Positions 1 through 12,399 of a stretch of 64,000 nucleotides of DNA are shown here, in pieces. The position numbers and the translations under genes are program-made. Within the stretch, counting starts at the first letter, position 1. Each line of letters starts with the position of its first letter. The stretch comes from Pisolithus tinctorius (Eukaryota > Basidiomycota > Agaricomycetes > Boletales > Pisolithaceae): NCBI GenBank assembly GCA_024663395.1, contig JANFAH010000019.1:620001-684000 (forward strand), read 5' to 3'. Under the pieces are notes generated by a model. The model did not search any database, was not told where the DNA came from, and was given only the letters and a program-made list of their open reading frames with translations.

Positions 1-1223
1 GCTTGTATTGTCTATTGATGCCTGAAGGTAAGTATATTTCTACATTGTTGAGATCTGAAAAGTCGTAGGGAGTCTGCCGCCACCGCGCCACAATGATTCA
101 AGTTTGTCCTGGTCTTCGTCTATATCGAGTCCCTTCCAATGAAGGATGCCAACCGTATGAAGGGCCGGACTGGGCAGAAACAAGAAATCTGTGCATTAGT
201 CGGTGCCGCTACAGAATTGCAGGTGCATGATAACCTTCGCAGTCTTCCTGAGTGACAATGTTCTAGGGGTGTATTGGTATGTTAAAGTTTGATTCGCGAG
301 AGCAAGATGAATATTACCGATGTATATACTCCCGTAGTTCTGCGACAAACTCTTTGGGACGCAAGGATTCGATGTCGTGACAGCCCCGGAAGCAGTTCGG
401 GTTGTCTGCGAGTACATTTTGACTGCTCTCAAGCCGTCCCCTGGGATTCCATGCAAACATATTGTGATCGCTGATTGCCTGAATTATTTCTGGTTGTAGG
501 CGCTGAAATGCTTTCGAACCCTCTCCATACAGTATTGGCGTATTCATACAAGATGCCCAACAGCGAATACGCTCGATCTTCAACTCGCGTCGTCGTCCTG
601 TCGGCAGCCCACCACATAATCCGAGCAATAAGTGGACGTTCCCCGGAATTGATACTCCCCAAAATCCGCTTATCTTTCAGCCCCTCCAGAATTCGCATGA
701 TGTCTTTTGAAGCGGTTGTCAAGTCTCGTTTCTTCCCTGTGGATTCCCAGCGCTGGCTGAAGCATTCGAGTGTTGTCGGATCGATGAACTCTTGGAGTGT
801 CCAGTCACGCGGGAACCATTTGGGCTAGCACCGGCCTTGCGGAATCTGCTGAGGTCTTGCTCAGTAGGAAGCGTTGACTCGTCGACATCGATGAGGTACA
901 CGGAGCACTTCTGCGAGTTGCCGTACCACTGACAATTGAATTGATCGCCTCCGACGGTTCCGCACTGCATTGCTTGTCAAGGCAACACGTACCGACCCAC
1001 AACCACATGTAACCGTCACGTTGCCTGACCTCATACCTGTCTTACTTGTCCGTCTTCATGAGTCCAGTCATCTCATCACAATCAACCTATTCTTCCTAGC
1101 GATGTGATAGCACCGCATATTCCACAGTCTTGTCAACAAGTTCTTCCAAGACCTTGGTTTTGGGTCCAGCTCGCCGGATGTACGTTTCGAGTCGAGAACG
1201 GATTTTACGTCTAGCAACCGCAT
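1..1223 (-). pseudogene. HET-domain (heterokaryon incompatibility) pseudogene, runs off left edge
   Basis: Minus-strand relic of a HET-domain protein, the fungal non-self recognition family in which the domain triggers cell death after incompatible fusion. The start is taken at 1223, where MRLLDVKSVL resembles the start of the copy at 9421. Visible pieces are MWLWVGTCCLDKQ (from 1008), RTTTRVEDRAYSLLG (around 580-600), PILYGEGSKAFQRLQ and FAWNPRGRLE, matching the usual WLWVDTCCIDK, RxxTRxEDRAYSL and LYGEGSKAFQRLQ landmarks in order. They lie in at least three frames, and the segment after LSHR contains stop codons where the 9.4-kb copy reads RWGTEVDYDEMTG, so the gene is dead. The C-terminal half cannot be followed with confidence below about position 320. 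Confidence 0.85.
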
Positions 1224-4158
1224 CTTTCTAATGAACAAATGGGGAGCTTGAGGTTACACGAAGTATAGGTCATCACACGCACTGCCTGGGTGTCCGACAC
1301 TACAGGATGGTTCTTCGCATGGTGGACTCTGCGCGTCGGGAGAAGAACAGACGGAGGGCTCCAAAGAACGTGATTCCGTTGCAGGTCGCCGGTTCAAGGA
1401 ATGGAACAGGTGTCCGTGCCAAGCGTGGCGCTCAGTCGCAGTGTTATTCGGCACCCGGGGGGTCAAATTAGGCGGCAGTGCCAGGCTATGCTTTGGGTGG
1501 GCCGTCAAGGTATTTTGTGGCCCTCGTCCGGGACTTCAAGCGCGAGGTTGCAGTTAACTTTGTCACGTACATCGCTCGTCTGCAGTGCCCCCAGTCCCCG
1601 TTAACCTGGCTGCCTATCGGTTGAATCCCGAACGGTCATTATGTACTATGCGGATAAAGATGGGAGTCGACTCGGATGGCAGGCCAGATGACCCTGTCTT
1701 GGATGGAAAAGGAGCTCTTCGGCGTACGACAGCGTTAGGAGTCACACCAAATTCACGGACTCCAGACACAAGCCCCGGCTCATCAAGCACAATACAAACG
1801 TGATGCAGAACCAGCCGGAAATGGAGGCGTGGCACCTGGTTAAAATATCACAGTCACAGTTGGCGTATTGTGCAAAATTGACACTTTTGTGAGAGTGCGC
1901 GGCGGGGGTCCAGGTCTGAAAATCCGAGCACCCTTGTGATATCTGCAGCACCATCACCGCCCCTTCCGGTTTATTATGGCTGGTGGAGCTGACGCATCGG
2001 ATTTCCCGCGGACAACCTGGGCCTTTGGTTCGTTTGTTATCATCCCGTCTGTCAGTATTATTGTGAAAAGCTATACGACCCACTCATTGCAGGCTATTGT
2101 CGGCCTCGTTTGCAAATACCCTCTACTTCCTCCTTCATTGCAATCTAATCGTGATTTGTTGAACGCTGAATTTAAGCTTTCGTGGCTCACTGCACCTCGC
2201 GGTCATTTGCTCATCTGTTAAAATGAAGCGTTCCTTCGTCCAGGAGTTAGAATAGTACGTGTCATCCGTGGTCAGGTAACCTCGATTCTTATTGTTATGA
2301 AAAGATATGATCGTTCCCGGCCTTCCAATGGCCCCGAGTCACCGGCATACATTCGAAAAAAAAAAAACATGATCCACCTCCCGGACCTTGCTGACGAATA
2401 AATGAGAACAAGAGAGTGAAAATGTGACACCAGGGGCACGGGCCACGACGTCAGATGTCACTTTGAAAAAAGCAAGGAAACAGGCCTGACGGGAGGCACA
2501 GAAAGAATGAGAATGGCGACGACCTCCAGGGACCACAGCTATGGCCATGTGATTACCAGAAAAGGCAGGTGTCGTGGTTTGCAGCTGTGGCGGTGCACCC
2601 GACTTGTCACCGACGCAATTGTGTTGGTCTGCCTGTTTCGGTCTGACTAGACAAAAAGATGAGAAACCCGAGGATGCGTCCATCCCACCGGCATGATTTC
2701 GTGGTACGTTAATATCTCATTTCTCTCCATTGGATGGTATGGTGTGTCTCCAATATCCCTTGATTTGTAATTGTTCTAGATTGCTCGGCGGACTCTGGTC
2801 ATCCTCCTGCCTTCCCTTGCCTACTCGCATGACGAGTTGGTTTCAAAGGACCGTTTCAGACATGAATGAAACCTTGATACTTATTGGTATGTTCCAATAC
2901 ACTGCACTTTAGATATGGTGTGCGGTCTTTACGCTTTTGTGGTTGGGGAACCCATGCAAATGGAATCGCTCTGGCTCTCCGTTGACCGCGTTGGCAGGGC
3001 AAAGCATGTCCAAGCATGCGAATGGCGCTTACACAATAAGAAGCTCCGAGGATTAGGCACGGATCCGGCGGTATGACCATCGTGACGCAGCGGCAGGTCA
3101 GGACCGTAACTGATATGAAGCACGTTTCCCTTCTCAATTGTTCTGCGCAATATGACGGAAACGTATATATATACGCGGTGTTGGTACGGCGAGCCCGCAA
3201 TTACCAGGTTTCTCAGCGACGTCCTCGTAATCCAAAGCACCCTTCTTCGTTAACCTCTGAGACAAGCACTTCGAGTGATACCTCCATCCCACTCCCCGTA
3301 CACAATTCGATGGACTCTTTCTTCACCATCTCCTTCTCGGGAGCACCTGAGAAGGTCTCCGATGAGGCCGAGAAATCGCAAATACCGGTTGACGAGGAAT
3401 ATCAATCAAGCAATGGTTTCGCCTACTGTGTCATTGCATGACAGACTCTATGGGCTACTACCATCGAGTGGGTTTCTTTCTATTCGCCCTTCCAATAAAA
3501 CGATATCTTACTTTCCCTCCCCAGTCACCTCTCCTCCTTGCGAAACCCCTGTTAAATCTCCCATCATCATCATCTCTCCGTCTTCTCATCTTTATTCGCG
3601 ACCCTCCATCTCAATTGTATCAAACCCCCAATTGATTTCATCTCTGGTCACACTCCTTCGATAGCCATTGATCTGGCTCTTCACTATTTCCGTATTCCCC
3701 AAATTTCGTTCGCAAATTGCTATACTCTGGACTTGTTTGATGTGGTGGTGGATCGACAGCGCGTTGCTGGTCACTCCTCACAGACCACATGCGTTTCGCG
3801 TGTATTTATTTATTGGGCAGCAGCGGTTAGGAAAGTCTCTTTTGGTATCTTTAAGGCGGGCTGTGGCTGCAGCTCGACTGTCATTGAGGGGTGTCCAATC
3901 GGACCAAGGCAACGGTTAACTTAATGTCTACCGTAGCGTACATACAGGACTTACATAGACCTTAAAACAACTCACTCTCCTTAATATTTAGCTACCTCCC
4001 TTGTACATTCAGTGTCAGTCGCGTATTCAATCCATCCGTGTTAGGCGGTGTGTTAACCCTTCGGCGTTTGAAGGACTCGAAAACACTTCAGATGAGTCGG
4101 GTGCGTCGGAGGCGATGAACGCTCTGAGCAGGCTGAGTGCTCTCACGAGAACGCGACG
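1224..4158. other. No recognisable gene
   Basis: About 2.9 kb in which I recognise no gene. Reading frames are short and lack domain landmarks. A frame near 1530-1600 reads like coding sequence for some 25 codons (VALVRDFKREVAVNF and following) but is then interrupted by stops. A poly-A/T run lies at 2355-2368. It could contain older relics that only a database search would reveal. Confidence 0.4.
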
Positions 4159-5091
4159 ATGATGACTGCCAACGTTCTGTCGCAATCAAGTCAAGTGCCC
4201 ACAACCGACGTTGTCTTTCTCGATCTATCCAATTTACCGCTGCAATCGGCTCGGATTGTTGGCGTCGACCAAAACCACAGCCTGTACTCGCCAGCGTCTA
4301 CCTCCACCTGCAGTCATCTTTCCTGGATGCATGTGGGACTTCGGACGATGTCAAAGATTCGGTGCACTATGGCCATCTCGCCAAAGCAGTATCAGCAATC
4401 GTCGGAGAGAGGGAACGCACGGGAACGCCTTACACTGGTGTTCATGCTCTTATCCAGGACATTACCCGCGTTGCCTTTGAGCTTGCAGAACAGAATGCCA
4501 TTGCAGTGCGGGTTGTCGTCGATCTTCCAAAGCAGATCTTGCTTGCGTCGGGGTTCTCTGTCGACGTGACGACGCCCCGAGCAAAAGCCGGTGAGGGCGG
4601 GTGCGGTGACAGGAACTTCCCCGCATCCGCAACAGTCTGTGTCAGGGACCTTGTTCTGCCCGTCCTCATCGGTGTCAACCCGCCAGAGCGACTGGCTCGC
4701 CAACGTGTCATTACCAACATCACATTCTACGAGTGTCCTTGCACCACCCCAGAGTCTACTTCGAAGGCTACCGTATCCCAACCCCAAGCCAACGAGGTAG
4801 ATTATACGACGGTAGTACAACTCTTATACGAGGTACGTCTACCTGTCCCACGTGTGATGACTATATGCACACAGACTCGTATAATCATTGCAGTTCATCA
4901 ATTCTACTTCTTATTTAACCTTGGAAAAACTCGTCCTCGAGCTCATCCGTGCCTGTTTCCGCGTGACATCTCCCCAAGTCGACGCTGTTACAGTCAGGTG
5001 CGAGAAGCCGAGCGCCATTTCGTTCGCCCACGCCTCCGGCGTGCAGGTAACGAGGCGTCGAGAGGAGGTCAACCTTGCATCAGAGACTTGA
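4159..5091 (+). pseudogene. FOL1: Truncated folate synthesis gene: two dihydroneopterin aldolase domains only, frameshifted
   Basis: Resembles the N-terminal part of the fungal trifunctional folate enzyme (dihydroneopterin aldolase, HPPK, dihydropteroate synthase). Dihydroneopterin aldolase cleaves 7,8-dihydroneopterin to 6-hydroxymethyl-7,8-dihydropterin. The first aldolase-like domain includes TDVVFLD, AAIGSDCWRRP, DSVHYGHLAKAVS and VRVVVDLPKQILLASG. The second includes VRDLVLPVLIGVNPPERL, RQRVITNITFYE, LTLEKLVLELIR and KPSAISFAHASGVQVTRRR. A 61-nt phase-0 intron (4833-4893, GTACGT...TTGCAG) joins QLLYE to FINSTSYLTLE. Near 4225 the frame changes by one base, and the coding stops after the second domain, where the HPPK domain would be expected. 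It is therefore a partial duplicate or relic. If the single frameshift were a sequencing error, a two-domain protein of about 290 residues would remain possible. Confidence 0.82.
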
Positions 5092-6207
5092 AGTAGTGTC
5101 GTCAAGTGAATTCTCACCCGACGGAGTTGTACATTAGTCGACGATGTTCAATCCTACGCCTTGCTGGTCATAGATGTTCTGGTAGTGTTTCACGGGGAAA
5201 CATCTTCTCATGCCTAGAAATGATGATAGGTTGATGGCGCGTAACATTGCAAGCTGGGTTGATGCGATGGGACTTCTGACCTCACCTGCGATTCTTAGGA
5301 GTGAGGGACGAGGTCAGTTGCCATTTTTCCTGTTAGAAACTCATATGTAAGTACTGGTCCCGATCTGGCTGGACGTGCAACACCCCTGGGACCGCAGAAG
5401 ACTCGGGAATTCGTTTACAAACCCTTGGGACCACGAACCCTCCAGTCGTCACGGCTTGGCACCTCGTCGTCGGTTTGGAGGTCGACTCTCGCGCTTCAGG
5501 TTGGAAGGTGATAAAGCCTGGGTCTGAATGGAGTGCCAGTCTCAGAATGCCCGAGACTGAGTGGTTTCATTGCATCGTTATAGTACAATGCAGCTCGGCG
5601 CTATGAGTTGCAGAGACAGTTTTGTAGTAGACCCTTGTCGCTGCCGGTGGCTGTACGGCTTGCCTACCACAGTCCACTGACAAATGCCGCAGTGACCCTT
5701 GTCATTCAACTGGGCTTCCGCTATTCCATATTGCCTGACATCTTCACATTTGTGGTGTGCTTATTCCAGTGGTTGTTGTTTGTGGCACCGTTGTGTCAGT
5801 CGGTGAGTAGCGGTGTGGTTGCCTGGACATCGAACACACGTGTATGTGTACGAAAACCTCTCCAAGTACATCCTACGCACTGCAGGACACTTTCAAGTGA
5901 GTCTCTCTGCATTTGAGCAGATCCATCACTACAGCCTTGGTCGTACCAGAGCTAGGACGCCGTAGCTACTAGGTGCACGTCCTCGACCCAGGCTCTGACA
6001 ACGTGTTCTGCAAGTTACTAACGAATGTCGGTTTGAATGTCCTCCAATTTGTGGTAGCTCATACCAATGGACCACTGTTTGCAGACTGAAGCATAACCAC
6101 CGAGGTCTCCAACGTCATTCATCGAAGAGACAAATTCACGGCCCCGTTTGCAAACATCGTAACGCGTCACCTCCAATCTGTCTATCACACCTGGAATACT
6201 ACCAACC
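5092..6207. other. No recognisable gene
   Basis: About 1.1 kb. The longest plus-strand frame (5608-5916) has one hydrophobic stretch (around 5705-5800) but no start context, relatives or motif I recognise. HPPK or dihydropteroate synthase sequence that would continue the folate gene was looked for here and not seen. Confidence 0.4.
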
Positions 6208-8624
6208 ATGCCTATATCACCGCATTCACAACTGAACCAGCACCAGCAACCATCTATTCCCCCTCTCATCGATTTAAATTCTCCACTTCCCTCATTTGTA
6301 TCAATGTCATCATCTTCAGCCACCATGCAATCATTGCATCCCACTCGCCCGAAGTCTCATTCACCACCATCACGAGCCCCAATTAGGGCACCTCAACGTC
6401 ATCCTCCACCTCCCCGACATCACCTTGACGAATCCGACATCGATCGTTTTGCGATGCTCTTCGCTCCGGCAACTCCGCCCGCTACACCGACGCGAACCGT
6501 CGATGCTAATGAACAATCGTTGTCAAAGCGCCTATCCCAGTCGTTGCCATGGACAACTCAGCACCGCCGCACATACACGAGAGTTCCACAGATTCCGATT
6601 TCGGTCCATTCGTGTCGTCCCACCCCATCAAGACCCGTTGACCTCTCCTCTGGCATTACAGTGCCAGCTGCAGAATCTAGCTCGGTGGTCGATGTGGCAG
6701 AAACCTCGCAATAGCGGCGTCAGGTAAGGCGAGGAACGTGAGTCTCGATTATTTCGGGCAGTTTACGACTACCGCCAAAGTCGCGTCAGAGCGGAACAGG
6801 AAGGGTGTATGACGAGTTGTTAGAGCATCAGGATGATCCTTTGTACTTCTTGGCCGCTCAGGGATGATCCTCCATCCTTACACCAACGACGACACTGGAT
6901 CTGTTACCAGAAGAAGAACCGGAATTACTGGGAAATGCTATGTCTACGTCGCAAGGAAACGCACCAGGTCACGCCCCCATTCTCGCACCACACGAATCGA
7001 TCGCAGATGCTCTTGCTTCTGAGCTTGATATGTCATCCAAAAACCATCCTCAACCATTCACCTCCGCACACCCCACACTCATCCACGCAATAGATCACCT
7101 GTTCTTACTCTCACGCGCAAACAAAGTCTGGCCGGCTTGCCTCGCACAGGTTCACCACTACCACCACATTTAAGTGGAAATGCCTCTCCTCCTTCTGCGT
7201 CGTCACCAAGCGCATCTAGGGTGTCGTTACCCTTGAATCTCGGACTGGATAAGGTACAGGGAAGCGGTGATGAGGAAAGAAGAGTGAAAGAAGGAGAAAT
7301 AAACAGAGAACGCCAATCGTCATCGCCTCACAAGCAACGCTATCGAGGATTTCTTCAAACTTGTATCTGCCTTTTTATCAGGAACATCAAAACATGCGCG
7401 GAGCAGCACCATTTCTTCCTCATCAAATAACTCTGGAACCCTCTCTTCTTCCTTTCCAGCTCACCTAGTAGCTTCTCAGATCGTTCCTCATCCGCTCAAT
7501 AACGCATCGTGGCTCGCCTTTCGTCTCCACACCATTTGTGCCGCCATCAGGTGCTCCTGGGTTTACAGGTGACAGAAATTGGGACAGGGGTTTCTTCGAG
7601 GCCTTCAAAGGACAGAGAGAGCGGCGCTGTGGACATCACTGGGCTTGGCGGCGAGTTGGAGTGCTAATGGTGATGGTAGTCATGAAGGCATTTCGGATCT
7701 TTTGAGCGGGTCTCGGAAGGACGAATTTGGTACCGGCGGCAGTGCGTTGAGGAGAAGCGAGAGCATTGGGGACACCAGGGAGGTTGAAGAGCACGAGAGG
7801 GACGGTAAGTGAAGGGTTAAGTTTGTGCGGGAGGCGCGAAGGCACATTACAGGTGCTCACTGAGGATGTTGCAAATTCGGTATGGTCGCCTTTTGCGTCC
7901 GAATACACGTACTCACACCCCTACAGCTCCGGATACACCTACCCGCTCTCGTACGACTCTCCCGCAACTGGACGTTACTCTACTCTATCGACCAACACGG
8001 TATCTCTCTCAACACTTTGTACACTCGCTCTGAGCCGCGCACACGCAGCAAGGCGGAGCCGAATCCACCCAGTGGCGCCTTATTGGTGGTGAAAGACAGC
8101 TTGGATGGCTGTTTGGTGCATGGGTCGGGGAAGGCATCATAAAGGGACAGAACGGGTTTTATGGGAGTGGCGAAGCGTGAGTGTTTTTCTTCTTCATTTC
8201 TTCTTTCCTTGACTGTTCGCGCCTCTTTCATGATCAAATATTTGCACGCGGATGTACCATTCCCGCACCCAGTTTCCTTGGCGATCCGCACAGATGCGTC
8301 TCCGCCGCTTGAGTACAAGTGGTCAGGAAAGAACGACTACGTGGTATTGTGTGACCTGATTCATCTCGTTTGGAGGAGGGTAGGTGTTTTCCATCGTCCC
8401 TTCCTTGTCTACGACCATAAATCTGACTCTTATTCCGCACACAGAGATGGCCATACGGCCTGTATATCGATTCGTCACTTCTTGAAGGATCTTCAGCACC
8501 TTGTCCAACGTTCGACAATCCCGTGTTGTGTACACGACCGCCTCACATGCGGGTGTAGGCATGGGAAAGAGATGTATCGTTTGAGTGTGTCGGCTTGGAG
8601 GTGTGGGGGATCGGACCTGGGTAA
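6208..8624 (+). pseudogene. OXR1: TLDc-domain (OXR1-type oxidation resistance) pseudogene
   Basis: Pieces in order match a fungal TLDc-domain protein. OXR1-family proteins protect against oxidative damage and bind the V-ATPase. From 6208 there is a Ser/Pro-rich N-terminus, then DSDFGPFVSS, FGQFTTTAKVASERN, YDELLEHQDDPLYFLAAQ and LLPEEEPELLG. The TLDc domain follows: QHGISLNTLYTRSEP, SGALLVVKDSLDG, FGAWVGEGIIKGQNGFYGSG, YKWSGKNDYVVLCD, YGLYIDSSLLEGSSAPCPTF, NPVLCTT and a final FECVGLEVWGIGPG before the stop at 8622. These lie in all three forward frames. Some jumps could be introns (for example GTAGGTG...CACAG around 8379-8445). Others, such as at SHPIKTR/DPLTSPL and RNRKG/VYDELL, have no splice sites and are frameshifts. 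I read it as a multi-exon gene that has decayed. Confidence 0.8.
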
Positions 8625-9420
8625 AAGCATAAACCTTGTAGAATGAGGTGCGCGTGTCAGTACTTGGCGGGTTCACGATTGCAAGCATCCCCTTCATTCT
8701 GTTGTGCGTACAATGACGCGGAGCACGATATACATTTTACTCGCTACTAAGGGACGCTCGAATCGTTTCCTCTTCGCACATGCTCACCTGTATACGTATA
8801 TCCTCATGGTGTCATCTAGCAATTACATTCGTGACTGGGCATTCATCGATTCCTCGCTGGTACCGTCTATCCGCATAATACACCCATGTTCTTCATTATT
8901 CTAGTCTCGTACCGGACATATATCGCATTGCTGCTCGTCGGTCTACGAGAGAGGACTGCGATGACTGAGGGACTTGTGCGACAACCGAAGTACTTCATAT
9001 ACCACAAATGCTCGTAAACAAGGTTCCTGCCGATGAAACCGGCCATATCTCTAGTTGCTACCAATACATGGAATGGTCGACATTTCACGGAGTGCACGGC
9101 AGGACTGGCCAAGGAACAACCACGTCCTGTCTGGTCCCCATCTCCACGTCCAATCCAGATGCACGTGGAGTAGCCTTAACGACGGACTCGATATGTAACA
9201 GGCGCCAGGAACGTGAGTCCGCTCTAAACTGCGCTTACTTTGGGTGCCCAATAACTGGCGCTTTTTCTAACACCTGCGATCTGGTATTACGTTGTTCCTT
9301 TTGTCCTTCGCCAGACGCGTAATGCTCACCGCTTGAGAGTCAGTCACGGACGTTCAGGTAGTACGTGCAATGACCTGCAACTATTGATCATTGTTGACTT
9401 TTTGTTCATCTCATAGGAAA
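8625..9420. other. No recognisable gene
   Basis: About 0.8 kb between the TLDc relic and the HET pseudogene. It has only short frames without motifs. The last part may hold the promoter of the HET gene, but no clear TATA box is evident. Confidence 0.4.
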
Positions 9421-11896
9421 ATGCGGGTGTTAGATATAAGAGCCGTTCTCCATCGAGAAAAATATCCAACAAACTGGACCCAAAACCAAGGTTTTGGAAG
9501 AACTCGATGACAGGACTGCAAAATATGTGATACTGTCACATCGTTGGGGAACGGAAGTTGATTACGATGAGATGACTGGACTCATGAAGATAGACGAGCA
9601 AGACAGGGAGGAGGTCAGGGGCGCGACGGCTACCAGAAGATCATCAGGAGCTGTGAACAGGCCAAGAAGGACGGTTACATGTGGTTGTGGGTCGATACGT
9701 GTTGCATTGACAAGCGTAGCAGCGCGAACTGTCGGAGGCAATCAATTCAATGTATCGGTGGTACCAAAACTCGCAAGGTGCTACGTGTACCTCGTGATGT
9801 CGACGACTCAGCCTTTCCTACAAAACAAGACTTCAGCAGGCCTGGTTGGGTCAACGGTTGGCCTGAGTGGTTCTCGCGGGGCTGGACACTTCAGGAGCTC
9901 ATCGCTCCGGCGGCACTCGAATTCTTCAACAAGAACTGGGTGTCCATAGGGAGGAAACAGGACCTGACAGCCGCGTTAAAGGACATCACACAAATTCCAG
10001 AGGAAGTGTTGAAAGATGCAGGGGTTTTGGTTTCGGGAAGTACCACCTCCGGGGAACGCCCGCTCGTTGCTCACATCATGTCGTGGGCCGCTGACCGGAG
10101 GACGACACGAGTTGAAGATCGAGCGTATTCGCTGATGGGCTTGTTTGATGTGAACATGCCGATGCTGTATGGCGAGGGCTCGAAAGCATTTCAGCGGCTT
10201 CAGCTGGAAATTATCCGGGTATCCAGCGATCACAGTATATTTGCATGGAATCCCAACAGACAGCTTGGGGAGTGGTCGAGCGTCCTGGCAGCTGACCCTA
10301 GCTGCTTTCAGGGCCGTCACGACATCGAAAGAGTGGATTCCTCCAGGTTAGTCGAGGAAGTAAACGTGTATATGCGCAAGAACGACGAGTTGGATAACGG
10401 AAGGCGGAATACCAGAAGATGGAATATTGGCAGAAGGCGGACTCATACCAGAGAGTGGGCAGTGGACTTCCTTAAACTTTCCATGTTCAATGTTACGAAC
10501 GTGGGCATCCAAGTGTCGTTGCCTGTCGTCCTCCAGTCCAATTCGATCCAATCCCGATTCCGTTCCGATGTCTATTCTCCCCGCCCATATACTTTCCCCC
10601 CTCCCCTGTTAGTACCCTCTCCTCGCCTACTCCCCCCCTTCGCCTATTATTTCTCCCTCGCCTATTATCCCCCCCTTGCCTATTATCCCCCCTTGCCCAT
10701 TACCCCCCGCCGGCACTTGTTGTCCCCCCTCGCCTATGTCCCCCTCAACTACCCCTACTAGTACCCGTGCTTCACCTCCCCCCCACTCCCCTCTCACCCC
10801 CTCTCCCTTTCCGCTCCCAATCCCAATTCTCCAAGGCCATGTTACCATGCCTTGATCGTTCTGGAAACTTGATCACCCTCAACCTGGTATCTCATGGACT
10901 TAACCACGGCAGGTCTTTCGAGGCTGTACGCGTTAATAATAACTCAGAACCTCGCTTTACGTCGCTTTACCTTGCTTACATTCGAGGCAACGGGGAGAGC
11001 TACCGCGACCTTAGGCTCGATGACACGCGCGCCTTGCGGTATGGCTTCATCCGTCATGGCACCTTCCCGTGCGAGATTACAGATGGTATTGTCACACTCT
11101 CGCAAGGAAACAATCTCATCGTCTTAGTCTACGCCAATAACGACGCCAAATGTCGCTTTGCAGTTGGACTTGGATGCTCCCTTGGTAAAGTATGGACACG
11201 TGTTGTTTGTGATGAATCCTCTGCGATGCAAGAGCCGTGGTCATCATGGGTCGATTTCGCCAGACAAGTATATGGCATCCTGTGGGATGTACCTATCAGC
11301 CAGGGCAATTACGCAACTCGCAATCCTATCGTTAACGATGCTCACCTTTCCCAATCCATTTGGAATGCAAGGGTTGTCTGCAGCCGCAGTACTGGTAGCC
11401 TTACCTTCACAGACGTGATGATTGACATAGTGCAATGCCCTGGTTGTTGTACTGGGCCACTTGAATGCACTTATACGTCTGTCGGTACTTTTCTCCCGTA
11501 TATTCATTCGGATCTAACCATCCACATAGGTGGGCCGACAACCATGGCTGCCGTGGAGATCGAACGTATTGCTTCACATACGTTGACAATAGACGGAAAG
11601 ACACAGAGTTTGATAAATGTTCTGGTCAAGAGATTGCGGTGGAGTCACTACACATCTCCTTGGGCCTGTGGTGAGCCCGACGCAAACAGCTAGGTGATTA
11701 TGGCGACTCTTCCTATGGCAATTTCAAACGTTGCGGTAACATATTTGAGCATATGCGGGAACTTGGTTTCGATCCCACAGATTGGGTTTATCGCCCATTC
11801 GTCTCTTACGTGTCCTACCATCCCAGCTCAACTGACCCTGGAAGTATGCCCATGATGCTGCATCAACCGAGCGGGACTCTCGCTTCCGAATACTGA
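9421..11896 (+). pseudogene. HET-domain protein pseudogene with conserved C-terminal region
   Basis: Nearly full-length HET gene. The start MRVLDIRAVLHREK is at 9421, then KVLEELDDRTAKYVILSHRWG, DYDEMTGLMKIDEQDREEV, MWLWVDTCCIDKRSSA, DVDDSAFPTKQDFSR, WFSRGWTLQELIAP, RTTRVEDRAYSLMGLFDVN, MPMLYGEGSKAFQRLQLE and NVGIQVSLPV. A second half follows with RYGFIRHGTFPCEI, NNLIVLVYANNDAKCRFAVGLG and MIDIVQCPGCC, a C-terminal region I associate with mushroom HET-E-like proteins, then QLGDYGDSSYGNF and a stop at 11894. At least five frame changes (near 9465, 9620, 9735, 9773-9805 and 11640-11690) disable it. The block 9805-10350 is open for about 180 codons, so inactivation may be fairly recent. It is opposite in orientation to the relic at 1-1223. 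Confidence 0.88.
10621..10757. repeat. C-rich minisatellite in the HET pseudogene
   Basis: Imperfect tandem repeats about 14-17 bp long, built on CGCCTATTATCCCCCC. They lie between the HET domain and the C-terminal region of the pseudogene, where they encode a Pro/Tyr-rich linker. Confidence 0.75.
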
Positions 11897-12172
11897 AGGA
11901 ATTCGGCTACTATTGAACGCCTTGTCCACCCGCCTTGCAGGCAACTTCTCGTAACAACAGTCATAGAAGGCTCAGCATTCGACAAAGACGATGGTAAGGA
12001 AACATTGCCGCGGAGCGGAGATCGTGGTGGAAGTGGAAGTGGAGGTGGGGACGGGGGCGGGGACGGAGGGACGTGGGAAGTGGTAAGTTTACCCAAAGGA
12101 TGGTTACTATGTTTGTGTCGACCTTGGGGGCTAGACTCACCATCAAAGGATAGTAATCAGCCCGCAGCCAAA
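11897..12172. other. Short spacer with an open, Gly-rich plus frame
   Basis: The plus frame from about 11940 reads LLVTTVIEGSAFDKDDGKE and then a GSGGGDGGG run (12030-12070). It looks like the 5' end of a gene whose further exons would lie in the repeat unit that begins at 12173. I do not recognise it. Confidence 0.3.
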
Positions 12173-12399
12173 GCTCCTCCTTCATCCCCTTTTGCATCAT
12201 GCGAAAACCGCTGGCTTGGCATAGAGAAACGGCTTGCGAACAAAGAAGGAAACAATTCAACGAGATCAGGTGATTCCTTCGTAAATCATGCCGGGTAGTG
12301 TCACTGAGTTGTTACTGTTTTCTGAATCTAGGGTACACTTTTTCGATTCTGTTCTGGTACCTGCTCCTTCACTCACATGCTAGCACTGGGCTTTTCTGA

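Noticed and set aside
1585..1835. Overlapping frames around 1.6-1.8 kb as a gene
   Set aside because: Both strands are open for about 70 codons but neither shows a motif, a start context or continuation.
2339..2683. 114-residue minus-strand frame
   Set aside because: Begins and ends in low-complexity sequence (poly-A/T at 2355) and has no recognisable features.
4137..5096. 319-residue frame as the folate protein
   Set aside because: It reads through the 61-nt intron and starts in the wrong frame. The conserved N-terminus (TDVVFLD) is in another frame.
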